From Paragyromitra xinjiangensis (lineage: Eukaryota; Ascomycota; Pezizomycetes; Pezizales; Discinaceae): 64,000 nt of DNA. Shown one piece after another: positions 47,285 through 59,063 of the stretch (position 1 is the first letter of the stretch; every line of letters starts with the position of its first letter). The stretch covers positions 62,001-126,000 of the forward strand of contig JBCAMK010000021.1 of assembly GCA_038503065.1 (NCBI GenBank), written 5' to 3'. Below the pieces are notes generated by a model that did not search any database, had not been told where the DNA came from, and worked only from the letters and a program-made list of their open reading frames with translations. Position numbers and translations under genes: made by a program.

Positions 47285-49181
47285 CTAAGCGCTGCGCTCT
47301 TCGCAGAACTTCTTCACCTCGCTCTCAAGCTTCACGATTTGCCTCGCCACAAGTTCACGCACGGGCTCCACTTCTTTAGTGATATGGTTCATGTCCTCTA
47401 GCTTCTTAATCACCTCGGCTTGAAGCTTAAGCACAGCTTGAAGCTGGTTTGGAAGCCACTATTATCCACGTCAGTTCTAGATTCTGAGGATTAGCGATGG
47501 TGCAAGTCGACTTACCCTAACGATGGGACTCCCGCCGGTTGCGGTAGGATGGCTCGTCTTCTTCAAGATGTATTCACGCGTGAAACACCAATGCCTCCAA
47601 CGGAAGTCGCGCACTTGGTCGAGACAGAGAAGGTACAGCGCTATTTTGAGTTTGTTTCGTTAGTATAAAACCAAATGTAGCTAATCTAGCCGATGGATGT
47701 ACGTACCAGCAGATTCGGGATCAGCCAAGGCAAACTCCTTGATTCCGACAGTATCCGCAGACACTTTAACCCACTCGAGAAACTCGCGATGGTTACCAGG
47801 ACGGTATTGGCGGAAATCTTCAAGGATCTTCGTCAAAGGCGTTGGGGGCATGGCGATCTGGAGAAGATTGTCGCAGAGCGGAATCTATGTGTATGAACGA
47901 ATATGTAAGCGAAATTGTTTATCAGCAGGAGCATCATCGTGAATACTTACCATGCTGTCATTGGCCCCAGACTCGCCACGGAAGGAGAAGGGAGTCTCAG
48001 AGACACCTTCGTAGATGACGCCATTGGGAAACATAGACTGAGAAGTGATTCCAAAGATGAATCTGGGCGCAATATTAGTACTGATAGTAAAGGCTAAGAT
48101 AGAGCGGAATATAACTTACGTGCGGAAACTTGTGTAATCACCTGGTTTCGACTTCGACCACATTTCTAGAGACGGTTAGAAAAGTCCAATTAAAAGGTCT
48201 GACGAGCGTCAGGACACTTCACCTACGTTCCATCTTAGCATTGATTATGCGCAGGGTGCTCAACACTTGTCGCAGCCCATCCCTGAACGCTTCATGGTCG
48301 TTATTTCCATTGCAAGCCTTGATTGCTTTGACGGCGCCATCGATAAGGCCACCGCTGTGTTGCACCATGTCGACATGTACGAGGATGAACCCAGCCTCGG
48401 AGGATTCGCGATCCAGGCCGTGTTCGAAAGCACGGATGATTGCGAGGTTATCGTAATGCAAGCCTGCTTCTGGCTTCAAGAGGCGGTAATTGAACAATGC
48501 ATAGGAACCAGCGTATTCCATGAAAGGTTGAAATCCTATAGAATTTCATGTTAATTAGTTTTGCTTGTAACTGAGAGCCAAAGGATGATATTTACCGGTC
48601 CTAAAGTATTTGTTAGTTTTATTGACCGCATTGTGAAACCAAAAGATAAGACGAGATGAATACTCACAATCTCGCAACTTCAACAATAGGCAAACTGATA
48701 CATGCCGGAAGCACACTTCTGGCAAGCCCGTACTTCCCCGTAGCAAGAAACTCGTGATGACAAGGCTCGAGCAAGTAAGAACTCGCTAGGAACGAGTAAT
48801 CTCTATACAAGGCATTCAACACCACCTGGTTCTTTTCATACTTCTTCACCTCAGAAATAAGGTTCGGAAATTCCTTATCTACCACTTCACCAAGACGACC
48901 TTCAGCAAGGAGACCCGGAGACCCTGAAGCCGTCCTGATAGGCAAACGCTTGAGCAAAGAATCAAGTGGGGCGAACTCGGAAGGAAGCTCAATAAGTGGT
49001 TCCTATTATAAAAGAACTGATGGTTAGTATCTGGGAGTTCAGGAATAAGTATGAAGCAACTCACCTGTCGAGGGAGGAATCCACGGGTCGTGCTGACCAT
49101 GAATGGAGGGATACTGGTGTCCTTTGGAAAGGTATCCCCCATAACACTGAAGTCCTTTACGATAACGCGTGCTCCTGGCAT
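47285..49181 (-). CDS. indoleamine 2,3-dioxygenase family protein
   Basis: A heme enzyme of the IDO family, which opens the indole ring of tryptophan to N-formylkynurenine, feeding the kynurenine/NAD route in the cytosol. Nine exons: 49181-49065, 49002-48668, 48600-48596, 48535-48227, 48165-48120, 48062-47951, 47884-47707, 47640-47516 and 47458-47285. They give 466 aa in perfect phase. Signatures are GFQPFMEYAGSYALFNYRLL, the IDO motif FRGESGANDSMIP (usually FRGGSGAQSS-like), and RDFRWRHWCFTREYI, which holds the His likely to bind heme. The C-terminus is a helical extension. The FRGG to FRGE change in the distal loop is notable and could alter activity. Orthology to Bna2 cannot be asserted, since fungi carry several IDO paralogs. 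Confidence 0.9.
48596..48600 (-). other. 5-nt microexon of the IDO gene
   Basis: GACCG sits between an acceptor (...CTTTAG) and a donor (GTAAAT). The preceding exon leaves two bases and the next supplies two, so 2+5+2 makes Leu-Thr-Gly in a continuous frame leading into GFQPFMEYA. Skipping it would shift the frame. Confidence 0.75.
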
Positions 49182-51650
49182 TTTTAGTTTCTAGATGCTT
49201 TTTCTGGAGAGGAGATTTGATTTGTGGTTTTAGAGGTGCTGGATTTCAAGTGCTTTGGGTTTGAAGGTTTGATGCTCTGGAAATAAGATTTTTGGGGCGA
49301 CGAGAAGATCTGGCGGGATATAAGGACAAAGGGACCCGTTCCGTAAAACCATAGAATGAAAAATCTAAGGCAATATCACACGACCTTATCGGAAGGGCAC
49401 GGTTAAAGACGGTTTTTTTTTGATGGGCCAGACGCTTAAAGCCTGATTTTAATTTAATTGAAGCATATCGTTGGTGTTTGATTTTTGTTGGGTAACAGAA
49501 ATCTCTAGTTTGCTTGAGCACGTCACGATTTGTAGGCCCGAGGTCACGATATGCTTCTGAATTGTAGGCCCGAGGTTGAACCCCCTACCTAGCGTCGGGG
49601 GCCGTTGCAACGGTTGCGTTAGATTTTCCACGTTACCGGGATCAACTACAGTAGCCGATAAAAGTTCTGTAAATTAGCAGATAGCAACAAGAATGATCAC
49701 CTCTTTTTCCATCATCACACAACACAACAATCAGGGAGTATGAACACCTGTTAACCGATAAAGAAGGTAATATGATACTTTGGAATATTATTCTATATTT
49801 TCTAGCCTACTTTGAGGCAGTTTAGGGGGAGAAATTAGGTGTTGTTGCCCAGAGTTTATTACCTTGGCAAGACTTGGCGCTAATTTGCTGGAAGCAGGTT
49901 GCTTGTTGAGAACCATGAAAAATCCCACTGTCAGGATTTTCCAACAATGATAGCAGCAAATACCCAAGGAGCTCAATAAATATTCTAGCCTATGCTTTCT
50001 GTTATTTTAGCAAAATTTAGGGAATTTTTCCCATTGATTTAGTGGCTATATCATTTATTTCCTGATCCCAAAAATTGGTGTTCCATCCTCGTTGCTAAGC
50101 AAAGATTTGCCGGCCGTTGTGATTGTAGAAACGTGATAAAGAGCCTCGCGACTACTAGGGATGTCACGGTCGGAGGAGATTGCTTTGCGTGACTGCAGCC
50201 GTGGCTTTTGACGGCACACCCAACCCCAACTCGCTATTCGATAGGATAAGAAACCCTTAATCCGAAGATAAGCAGCGACAACGCCAGGATCAAAATATAA
50301 TAGAACATGAAAAATTACCATAATAGGCCTTGCCGGGCCTTTCGGTAGGCTCGCTAGAGTATGCGCATCGACCTGCTTGGTTGGTACGGGGCTTCGATAA
50401 GGAGACGCAGGTGTATTTTCCGTGTCTGTTTCCCCCGTCGTATCTTTTCTATGTTTGAGTTTAGTTTTTAGGCGGCCCCCATAGATAAGGTCGCTATCTT
50501 TTCTGAAAAAGTCTCGTATTGAGACTTTGGAGGCGGCTGGAAAAGTAAAGCATAGACCTCATGAAGGCTATAGCTACGAGCGGGCTTCTACAACAAATAC
50601 TTTACTTAGAATTATATGTTCCAGTTCTTTTTTCACCTACGTGTTTGCGATAAAGCAGTAAAAGGTGCTAATTTCGTTTGGGATAGTGAAGCCGAAGGGC
50701 TTGCGAACTATACTGAAGGTGAGATTAAGATACCAGTTATCGTGAGACTACAAGGAGATTATGTTGTACACTCGCGGGTTCCGTAGCCGTCCTCGTGACA
50801 CGAGTTTTCGATCTGTTATGTTCACAATTTTTTTGCCAACTCTTGGTTTGCTTAGTTTCATTGATCCTTCCTAGCGTTCGTTGAATTGTCTGGAAGAAAA
50901 ATTCCGCTAGAGCTGTATTGGCGGGAGTATCCGCGATTGTGGAGATGCCCTTTTGCTGTGCTTTTATTTCTCGTTTTCTTGGCCCTGCCCGGAGAGGGCT
51001 GGGGGATTTCCACACTGTTATGATCGTCACCTTGGCACTCTAGTGGATACTTTATCTATTGAGGAGGAAAGATTGAAGTATGTATTAAACAGCACTGCAT
51101 ACAAGGCACCGCTAACCATTTTCATCAGATACCATATTTAGCAGCACAAGGAAGGAGTTTTGAGTGAAATATGATTATCAGGGGAGAAGCAGTGGAGGCA
51201 GACAACCATATTCCTTGGCATCTGATTCTGGGCCTCTTCTCAGAACGATTTTCTTGTGACTGATAAAAAATAGTAGTAGGATATCTAAATTTAGCTCATA
51301 ATTGTTGAATTTTCGTCAGGTATTGCAGGAAACCTTCTTAATCGCCATACTAAACTGGTGATAAAAGGTCGCTACCGGTGGGAGGCATTTGCTTGTGGTT
51401 GATTTTGTCGAAATTGGGTCGGCGGAGGTTGCTCGGCTCGTTTCGAGTGATAGATTATGATCTTCGTAGAAAGCTATAGGCCTAGCTATAAGTCTCGGGG
51501 ATCTGCGTTTCCTGTAATGATACTAGCATGCTTTAGTAAAACCCATGTTTCGTCTATAACCCTACATTATATCATCTTCCTATAACCTTCTCACACAATA
51601 AACTCGTTTCGTAACCACGATAGTAGAGGGTATTTGTCTAAATTCTCAAT
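49182..51650. other. intergenic
   Basis: Upstream region of the IDO gene and beyond. A 97-codon frame at 50737-51030 (-) has no motif or splice context. No gene, RNA or clear repeat is recognised. Confidence 0.4.
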
Positions 51651-52792
51651 CTAATCAGTAGTTTCTTCGGATTCCGCGGAACAGGCTAGCAAGTTGATAC
51701 GCACGTCTTGAAATACCTCTCTGATCGCATCTGCCACCAGGCTTCTGGGAGATCTTGGTCTATGTCCAACCGCTTGCATAATATACTCCATATTTTCGTT
51801 TCCGGCCTGCTTACACCTCCATCCTGTCACTAGGCCTCGTCTATTCATCGCACGAAATAACTTACGGCACCCACGCTGATCATTCCACGTAGTGCTCCAC
51901 GTGATCTTGAAATCGCTCCAGAATAGGCGAGTACGGTCGACACATGTGATTTCGAGAACAGGTTTGGTGATATCGTGCGGGCCAGGAAATGATGGATGGA
52001 CAATTTCACCATCGGTATAGGCAGTTGTGGTAAAAGGGATTATATCTTGGAGGTGGCTGGCAGCATCAGATGGGGCTAGTACGAGTCTAGTGACTTGGGG
52101 TCGTTGGGGAGAAGTAGAGCTCGTAATATCAACAACTTCTGTCTTTCGAACTTGGCTATTCGTCGGGTGCAATGTAGATCTGGATGCCTGGCCAGATGTG
52201 GTGGCCAGGATTATATTGTTGCTGGATCGTTTGCTTCTGGAGCTGGTATGCATAGATGTGGCGTCTTGCCGTTTCGGGTTGTAATAATTGACCATTCGGT
52301 GAGAATGAAATTCAATCTTGTTAATGGAGCTGTCAGGCTTTTCGGAATAACGTGGGGTGGGGATGGGGATTCTTATTTGGGGTTCTGCTCGGGATGGTTC
52401 TTGAGAGGTAAGAGACGGCAATACCACGTAAGCGGGTATAGGAGGATAAGTAGCAGTGATCGTTACTTCGTGGCTAAGGTCTCAGCAGATATCCCAAGCT
52501 TTGGGCACCAGGGTACACACACCCGTCGTCGTTACGTTTTCATGGCACGCCCAACCTGGCGGTACTAAACAACGAAGCTGGGGGCTCTCTGGATGAACCT
52601 CTTCGTTCAGCATTTGATTAATTTCTGGGAAGAGAGGAAAATGGAGAACTCACTTCCAGTCCGACCGAGTTCTACCCACCAGCAGTAGTCCCCTGGAACT
52701 CTGCAGACATTCCTCTCTAGCTTATCGGAATCAAGGTGAGAAGATGAAGTCAAATAGACGAAGATTAAAGTAAGGGGAATAGAGGCTTTCAT
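51651..52792 (-). CDS. putative secreted protein, unrecognised family
   Basis: Exon 1 (52792-52654) encodes an N-terminal hydrophobic signal-like segment (MKASIPLTLIFVYLTSSS) and CRVPGDYCWWVELGRTG, ending at a GTGAGT donor. The downstream frame from an acceptor at 52564 (PPGWACHENVTTTGVCTLVP) runs to a TAG at 51651. An in-frame TGA at 52482-52484 interrupts it. A short intron (GT near 52517 to ...ACCTTAG) would remove the stop and keep frame, so I treat it as intron 2, but a nonsense mutation is possible. The middle is Ser/Thr/Pro-rich. The C-terminal part (VLEITCVDRTRLFWSDFKIT; RKLFRAMNRRGLVTGWRCKQ) looks folded. No enzymatic motif is recognised. Confidence 0.5.
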
Positions 52793-53560
52793 TGGGACAG
52801 TGTTGGGATATGTGTAGTTGGTTTTGGTTGGTTTGATATCTTGGTCTAAGGCTTTGATATATGCATGATGTGTTAGACTAGCTCTGCAAGCGCCTGATAG
52901 ATTCTACCACGTGGATTAACTAGGAAATCTCATAAAAGCTTAAATTGACATCAAGTTCACGTGGACACATAATATATAATATGAGTAGCAATTAGGAGAA
53001 CCTCTGCGGAGGGAGGATACATGGAGACTTACACAAGCTTCTCTTTTGTTCGCTGGAACCCCATCTCCTCTAAGGTATCTGTGTTCGCATCAACTTGAAC
53101 GATGGCTTGTAATTAACCATCACAGCCTGCTCTTACTGTGGCATGTTTTGCTAGGTTTGCTACCGAATCCATGTCTGTCATATCACCAGCAAGGTCATGT
53201 ATGTGGGTGAATCTGCTACGGACACTTGCCGCATGTTAGTGTGCGGAATAGGAAAACTAGGGTTGTCGTATGGGCCTCTTAGTGTACAGGGTGCGAGATC
53301 AATTGATGAAATATAAATATAGGCGATGCATTCTCTAGGTAGGATGAAAGAGGTATTAAGGAATACTGGTTGCTAAGGCATTACGGTCAGTTCCCCCGCT
53401 CTCTCAGCAAGACCTTGGTGATACAGGTTAATGAAACAAATTTTGAATTGTTTCGCTACGAGAGACATTTTCGTATCTACTAGAGTAAAATTTACGGGCA
53501 AAACAAACTCAATGAGAGGGTTTAAAGCAAATAAATGCTAGTACTAGATCTATCCCATTC
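52793..53560. other. intergenic
   Basis: Promoter side of the putative secreted-protein gene and 3' side of the F-box gene; no coding signal seen. Confidence 0.4.
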
Positions 53561-54793
53561 TTAAACAAACGATGCGATGATGAGTTTCATATCTAGTCCT
53601 GGTAGATTTGCCCGCTCAGGCAGCTGCCCATCACCAAGAACATACTCGACGATCATATCTTTCTCCTCGTCGCTATAAACAAGTTCTCCAGGATCTTCTA
53701 GCTGAGAGATATTCAACTTCACAAGCTTCATATTCTGCTTGACAAATCTCATCACATCCACCCAGGAGCTTGTCCTCAGTATCGATCGCCCCATCGAAAC
53801 CTCCCTCAAAGTCGCTTTATGCCGGGACAGAAACCCCACGATTTCGTTCTCGTGCATCATGATCGACGGGAAAGCCACGGTCTCGAGTTTCGGCCAGACA
53901 TACTTGGTGCGGACAATGGTAGAAAAGAGGATAGCTTCTGGGTTTCCGCGGTTGATGTTAGGACGGTTTCGGGTGTAAGATACGACATGCAGTTTTTCAA
54001 GTCTTTTTGCAAATGCTAACGCAAGGGATAGCGAATTTGATTGCTGGGAGTGTGCTAGTGTGCCGTACTTCAGCTCAATAGACAGGGCGATAGATTTACA
54101 ATTCCGAAATACGATTTTAGCACGGCGGACGGTCTCAGGAGAACGGAAAAAAACACAGCCGGTTATCAATCTCTCTATACCTAAGATCTCGAAGGAATCT
54201 AACTTTACGCCTCCGAGATAGAGTATGCTGACTAAGGTTGTGAACATTCGGGTGTAGTCCGCTGGCTGGTATAACCGTTCCTTTGTCGAAATATAATGCC
54301 ACAGATAAGTAAGTCCCGGTAGTATCGGTCCTGAAAGGTGATATGGGGTTGGACAGCTGACAGTAACAGCTTTTAGCTTTGGAAAACCTCGAAGAACAAT
54401 TCCAAACTCCTTCGCGAGGTCGCCCGAATATAGGGACTTATCGAACGAGCTGATGAGGGGGTTAATCATCTCCGTTGCTCTTCCGCTCCTATCGTGGTAG
54501 CTGATACCGTTCAAGTCGAGCATTTTGATGTAATCCGGCCATATTATTGTTGCAATTCCTCCTCCAATTCTCACAAATATTGTCTTCACATAACGGGCTA
54601 GGTTCGAACCGCTGGATAGAGAGATAAGGCGAGATAGGGATGATTTGGAGAGATCTATGTGAATGATGCGGAAGAGGAACTCGGCACCGAGGTCGGCGAA
54701 GGAGTGTTGTACTAAACGGAAGTTCGCGATGTCGGTTTCAGAGGAGATGTAGGTGAGGATAGAGTGGATGATTTCAGGGGGAGCTGTATCCAT
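53561..54793 (-). CDS. F-box protein
   Basis: A single-exon 410-aa protein; the ATG at 54793 was chosen over an upstream TTG. The N-terminus carries an F-box-like motif (MDTAPPEIIHSILTYISSET, then DIANFRLVQHSFADLGAEFL) that would bind Skp1 in an SCF ubiquitin ligase. The rest alternates hydrophobic strands and helices (VKTIFVRIGGG; FPKLKAVTVSC; KLETVAFPSIMMHENEIVGF; LREVSMGRSI), typical of degenerate leucine-rich-repeat substrate-binding parts in fungal F-box families. Such families are large and lineage-specific, so the target is unknown. Intact. Confidence 0.8.
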   Translation of the reverse strand: MDTAPPEIIHSILTYISSETDIANFRLVQHSFADLGAEFLFRIIHIDLSKSSLSRLISLSSGSNLARYVKTIFVRIGGGIATIIWPDYIKMLDLNGISYHDRSGRATEMINPLISSFDKSLYSGDLAKEFGIVLRGFPKLKAVTVSCPTPYHLSGPILPGLTYLWHYISTKERLYQPADYTRMFTTLVSILYLGGVKLDSFEILGIERLITGCVFFRSPETVRRAKIVFRNCKSIALSIELKYGTLAHSQQSNSLSLALAFAKRLEKLHVVSYTRNRPNINRGNPEAILFSTIVRTKYVWPKLETVAFPSIMMHENEIVGFLSRHKATLREVSMGRSILRTSSWVDVMRFVKQNMKLVKLNISQLEDPGELVYSDEEKDMIVEYVLGDGQLPERANLPGLDMKLIIASFV

Positions 54794-57276
54794 TTGTAAC
54801 TGGGTAGGTGGTTCTCTCTTAAGGCTCTTCAAACCAGTATTTGGCGTGTGCCCCGAATGTCGGAGAGGGGCTGCAGAACGTTGGTTTCGTTACCCTTTAT
54901 GGTATAGCGTCAATTAATAAGCAAACCCTAACCCAGAACACTGCAGCATGAATAATTACTAGGACATATTAGAAATCCTAAAATAGAAGTTTTTTATTGA
55001 AAAACTAGACTACGCCCACGAGGAGGGAGGGCCTGAAAGCCGTGCCAGCGGCTTGAGATCCCGACCTTCTCGTAATCGCAAATATTCTGGAAGGTCAAAC
55101 TACAAGTCACAGGACATCCGGGGCCTGGCTAGCCTGCTGGCGTTCCACCATCGCAGCAACCAGTGTTTACTTAACATTGGGCTCTAATAAACTAGGGTTA
55201 GGGCTACTTTCTTCCCAATATTCTAACCAGGGATAAATACATGTACCTATATGTAGGGGCCAAGATGGTAGATATTTTCGATAGGATGGCAAGCTCATCG
55301 CATGTCATTCACGTAAGCTCCCCTGAGCACCACCGGCATCTGATTATTGACTTTGCTTGCTTGTGATACCTTAGGTAACTCCACGTCAAGGCCTACGCTC
55401 AGTCTCCAGATCGCTGGTAGCTTTTCCGTCTATTTGCCGAAACATTGCTCCGCTCCATACAAGATCCTGGCAACCTCCGCGGCGAAAGGTTCGAGTGACA
55501 ACCTATGATTACTCCCACTCAGTCAGCTGCGAAATGAACGCGGTGACCCATAGATTTTCGGACTTCTTGGCATGGTTATTTTTTGACTCGGCTTCGTGTA
55601 ATTGTGACTGCTATAGCCAATTTCTTGGCACACGGTTGTTTTCTTTTGTTTTCTTCAGCTTCTCTTGCGATATCACGGGTTTTGGATCACCAACTTCGCC
55701 AAGTCTCCTCGCTTGGAGGAGAAGGGGGGAAAGGGTTCTCAACAACCTGCGATATCGTGGGATCTCTCGCTCAGCTAGAAGCTCCTAAGTGCATTCAGTT
55801 TCGATCCACAAGATACTTAAGACGGTCAAACATGGCGTTCGTATTACAGATCAGCGCGGATGTGTTCTAATCCACCAGCGGCTACCGGATTAATCCAGCT
55901 TGCAATTGACAGGTTCCCTCGTTAGCGCTTGGTATGTGTAGAGATATGTTTCAGGTGGGCTTGAGGGGACTAGAGGCTTGGGCTGATTATAATATTTTAT
56001 CCCTTAGGTTAAAAAGATTAGTATGTACCTGCGCACACGGCTATGATAAGGCTGAGAACACAGCCTCGTATCTGTCGCTGATGTACTTTACCCCGCTTCA
56101 GACCTATCCGCATTAATCAACTGCCATCGTTTACCACCATGGCTTCGCTAGTTTGCTTGTGTATTCTCAGCTATCAGTATTAGAGGTGAGTGTGACGGTG
56201 ACTTTTTGGTTTGCGATGACGCCAAGCTGATTTCGGAAGCCGCAGCTGCAACAGACAAGTTGCCCCTAAGCTGATGGGTGGAATCGGCTAGGCTGGCGAA
56301 ACCTCAATCACTCTTCTGAGTTTCATGAGGAGGAAATACAACCTACTATGAGCTCGACGATTAAGACAGACCGCTTCGGGATGTGTTCGGGGGCTAGAAA
56401 ATCTTTCGCCAAAATTGGAATCCAGGAAGGTGCTAATAGGGACGATGTACGGCCACAAATGCTAGTTGAAGGGGGGTGGAATCTCGCAGCGTATTTCTCC
56501 ATTACATACTAACCCGTCGCTTTCGAGCCTTGGTAATGATCCTCAGGACGCGTCGCGAGGTTTCTCTTTCCTTCAACGGCCATTTGAGACTGTTCAACAT
56601 TCCTTTCAACCCCATTTTGGACTCCAATTTTGAGTGCAGATCTTCAAATCTTCGAGGGCATTCAATAGTCTTCTTTCTGTTATTCGCATGGTGGATCAAT
56701 GGTTGGTCAAGACAATAGAATCTTTAAAGCGAGTTTGGCTGACCTTAGGACTGGGTCTTAGCCGAAAACAATCAAGTTATGATTTAGACCTTCGTTTACG
56801 ATTTACACGTATGGCATATGCTAGAGGTACTGGTGCTCTCAAGCCGCTACTACAGACCTTGGTACTGAGCCTGAAACTTAGAGTACTCGGTGTATTACAA
56901 TTTGAAAACGAGAGACATGGGATAGCTTATGCGTAGGATCCACGGGTTGTGATACAGCATCTTGCAGCACAAAAAAGTGAATCAAATGGAAGTTATGCAT
57001 TGTAAGCTTAGGTAGTCCCAATCTACAATTCGTATCGAGAAATCTTGCGCGAATCAGAAAACTATGCAAGAAGGTGTCGAACTGGCTATCGTATAATTGA
57101 GTCTGAGGCCCGATGTTTCGGACGGGAGCACTCGGCCGAATGAGAAATCCAAAAAGCTTACTCAATCTACGCTAGTGCCCCCCGTGTCAACAACGGGCAG
57201 GGACAATAGTTTGGCCGTAGGAAAAACATATACTCCTATTAAGAACACCTGAGATACAGCAAGATCATAAATAGCA
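54794..57276. other. intergenic
   Basis: About 2.5 kb without a supportable gene. Two telomere-like octamers lie close together (54927-54934 and 55195-55202). Frames at 55495-55870 and 56476-56936 (+) have no motifs. Confidence 0.45.
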
Positions 57277-58188
57277 ATGGCTGTGCTCCTACCCCGATTC
57301 ACATTTTATAAATCCGCAGTATCTTTGTTTCCTAGAACCCGAATCACCTCCCGTCTCAATTTTTGCAGAGATTCAACTATATTCGCAAGAAACATGGCCT
57401 CAGCAATTGCCAATACTTCAATTCCTCAGGATAGTAGCGATTTGTCGAACATCTTTACTGAAGATGTCTCGCGTAGTCTCCTAGATTTTTGGTTTGGAGA
57501 CAGCAGCCTGTACCCAACCCAGGAAGAAGGAGCAGCGCGTTGGTTCCAACCAAATACGGAATTCGATGAACAATGCCGGTATGAAGCCATTCTAGCTCTT
57601 ATTCAAAGTTTTCAGTTAGCTAATAGTGATTATACATGAAGATCTAAATTCGCTTCGGTCCTCTCGAAGGTAGCCGCCCATCCACCGTCGTCTGTGATAA
57701 AACTTGCAACCTCCCCCGAGCGCGCCCTTGCACTCCTACTACTCCTCGACCAAATCCCTCGTAACATATTCCGAGGCGAACTCTCTGCCAAAGTATACAT
57801 TGAAACAGACCCACTCGCGATTGCCGTCTCCTTGCATTCGATATCTCCAGCTCTCCGTTACGACTGGGGGCCCAACAATGCCTGGAAAACCGTCCCGTCT
57901 AGACGTCTATGGTTCAATTTACCTCTCTCCCATTCTGAAGACCCGGCGTTACATGAGCGGGTTGTGAGAGAACCTGGGGTTTTGGAAGATTGTCTTGAGG
58001 AAGAGGCAAGTAAAGGAGAGTGTGCGGGGTTGGTATTGGCAAAGATCCTCAAAGGCCATGCTGAAGGTCACAAATCTGTCATCGACGAGTTCGGTCGGTA
58101 TCCTTACAGGAACAAAGTCTTAGGTAGAGAAAATACGCCGGAAGAAACTTTCTGGTTGGAGAACTCAAATGTTCGCTGGGCAAGGTAA
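57277..58188 (+). CDS. DUF924 family protein, possibly mitochondrial
   Basis: Two exons (57277-57578, 57642-58188; donor GTATGA) encode 282 aa. DUF924 (PF06041) features are LLDFWFGDSSLYPTQEEGAA near the start, ARWFQPNTEFDEQCR, the signature ALLLLLDQIPRNIFRGELSA, and WFNLPLSHSEDPALHERVV, ending GRYPYRNKVLGRENTPEE. The family consists of TPR-like helical proteins of unknown function. The first 39 residues (VLLPRFTFYKSAVSLFPRTRI...) are basic and hydroxylated with no acids, as in a mitochondrial presequence. A second ATG (MASAIANTS) could give a cytosolic form. Confidence 0.9.
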
Positions 58189-58609
58189 GGTGGAGGATGT
58201 GTTGGCTTTCTTTTTGACGGTGATTGTATTTGTCAGATTTGGACGATTATCAATCCTAGCGGTCGCATACCCGAACAGTGGTAGTTGTTTCTTTTCTCGG
58301 GGTACTACATGTAAGGAATTATCCATAGTTAAAGCAAATATCACGCAAAGAATGATTTAAATCATAGAGTGGATATGCTTTCTAATCTTGATAAATGTAG
58401 CATCTAGATTGTGACCAACTCATTCCTGTCAAACAGTGCCTTGCCTCAATTCGGGTTTTGTGGTCTTTACGTAATGAACCGTGTATACACTGTATCTTCA
58501 CTAACCATTACTGAATAAATCAATCGAGGCTTTGCTTGAGATTCCTATCTGCTAGATTGACGTAGTTTGCCAACCCTTCAATTTAACCTCTAGCTTTCAG
58601 TTGTGGAAG

Positions 58610-58622
58610 AAAAAAGGAAAAA
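58610..58622 (-). terminator. RNA polymerase III terminator of tRNA-Thr
   Basis: On the transcribed strand a T5 run (58622-58618) followed by a second T run (58615-58610) starts 9 bp past the tRNA 3' end, as expected for Pol III. Confidence 0.8.
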
Positions 58623-58630
58623 GTTTCACC

Positions 58631-58719
58631 TGCCCCCACACAGAGTCGAACTATGGATCTTCGCATGAACCTTGTTTTTAATTACAAGTGCGATGCCTTA
58701 CCAGCTTGGCCATAAGGGC
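58631..58719 (-). tRNA. tRNA-Thr(TGT) with a 16-nt intron
   Basis: The cloverleaf closes fully: acceptor GCCCTTA/TGGGGGC with discriminator A, D-arm GCC..GGC around AAGCTGGTAA, anticodon stem TCGCA/TGCGA, and T-arm CATAG-TTCGACT-CTGTG. The anticodon loop reads CTTGTA then, after an intron of about 16 nt (ATTAAAAACAAGGTTC), A38, giving anticodon TGT (Thr, ACA codons). The intron is at the canonical 37/38 site. The mature length is 73 nt before CCA addition. Confidence 0.93.
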
Positions 58720-59063
58720 GGAAGATGTATTCCGCACTAATTTTCGTTGTTACATTTCCATACATTGGTGCATGGTTAGGCTTCGTTTGGCAGGAGGGGG
58801 CACTGTAGCGAGACTAATTATGGCTAGTGCCAGATCCGTGCATGTATGCATATATTTGGAATCACTATAGATGTTTATTGAGAAAAGAGGTAAATTTAAT
58901 AGCAAAGGCTAATTGATTGCAAGCCCTAACCCTGATAATACGCCAATTGAAATTTTTTAGCTACTTTCTCCAATTCTTTTCAGATCCTATCAAGCAAGCC
59001 ACGCAAGACCAACTATGATTTGGTTTAGATGAAACAGCTTTCCTAGCCTAGTGCTTCAGCCCA

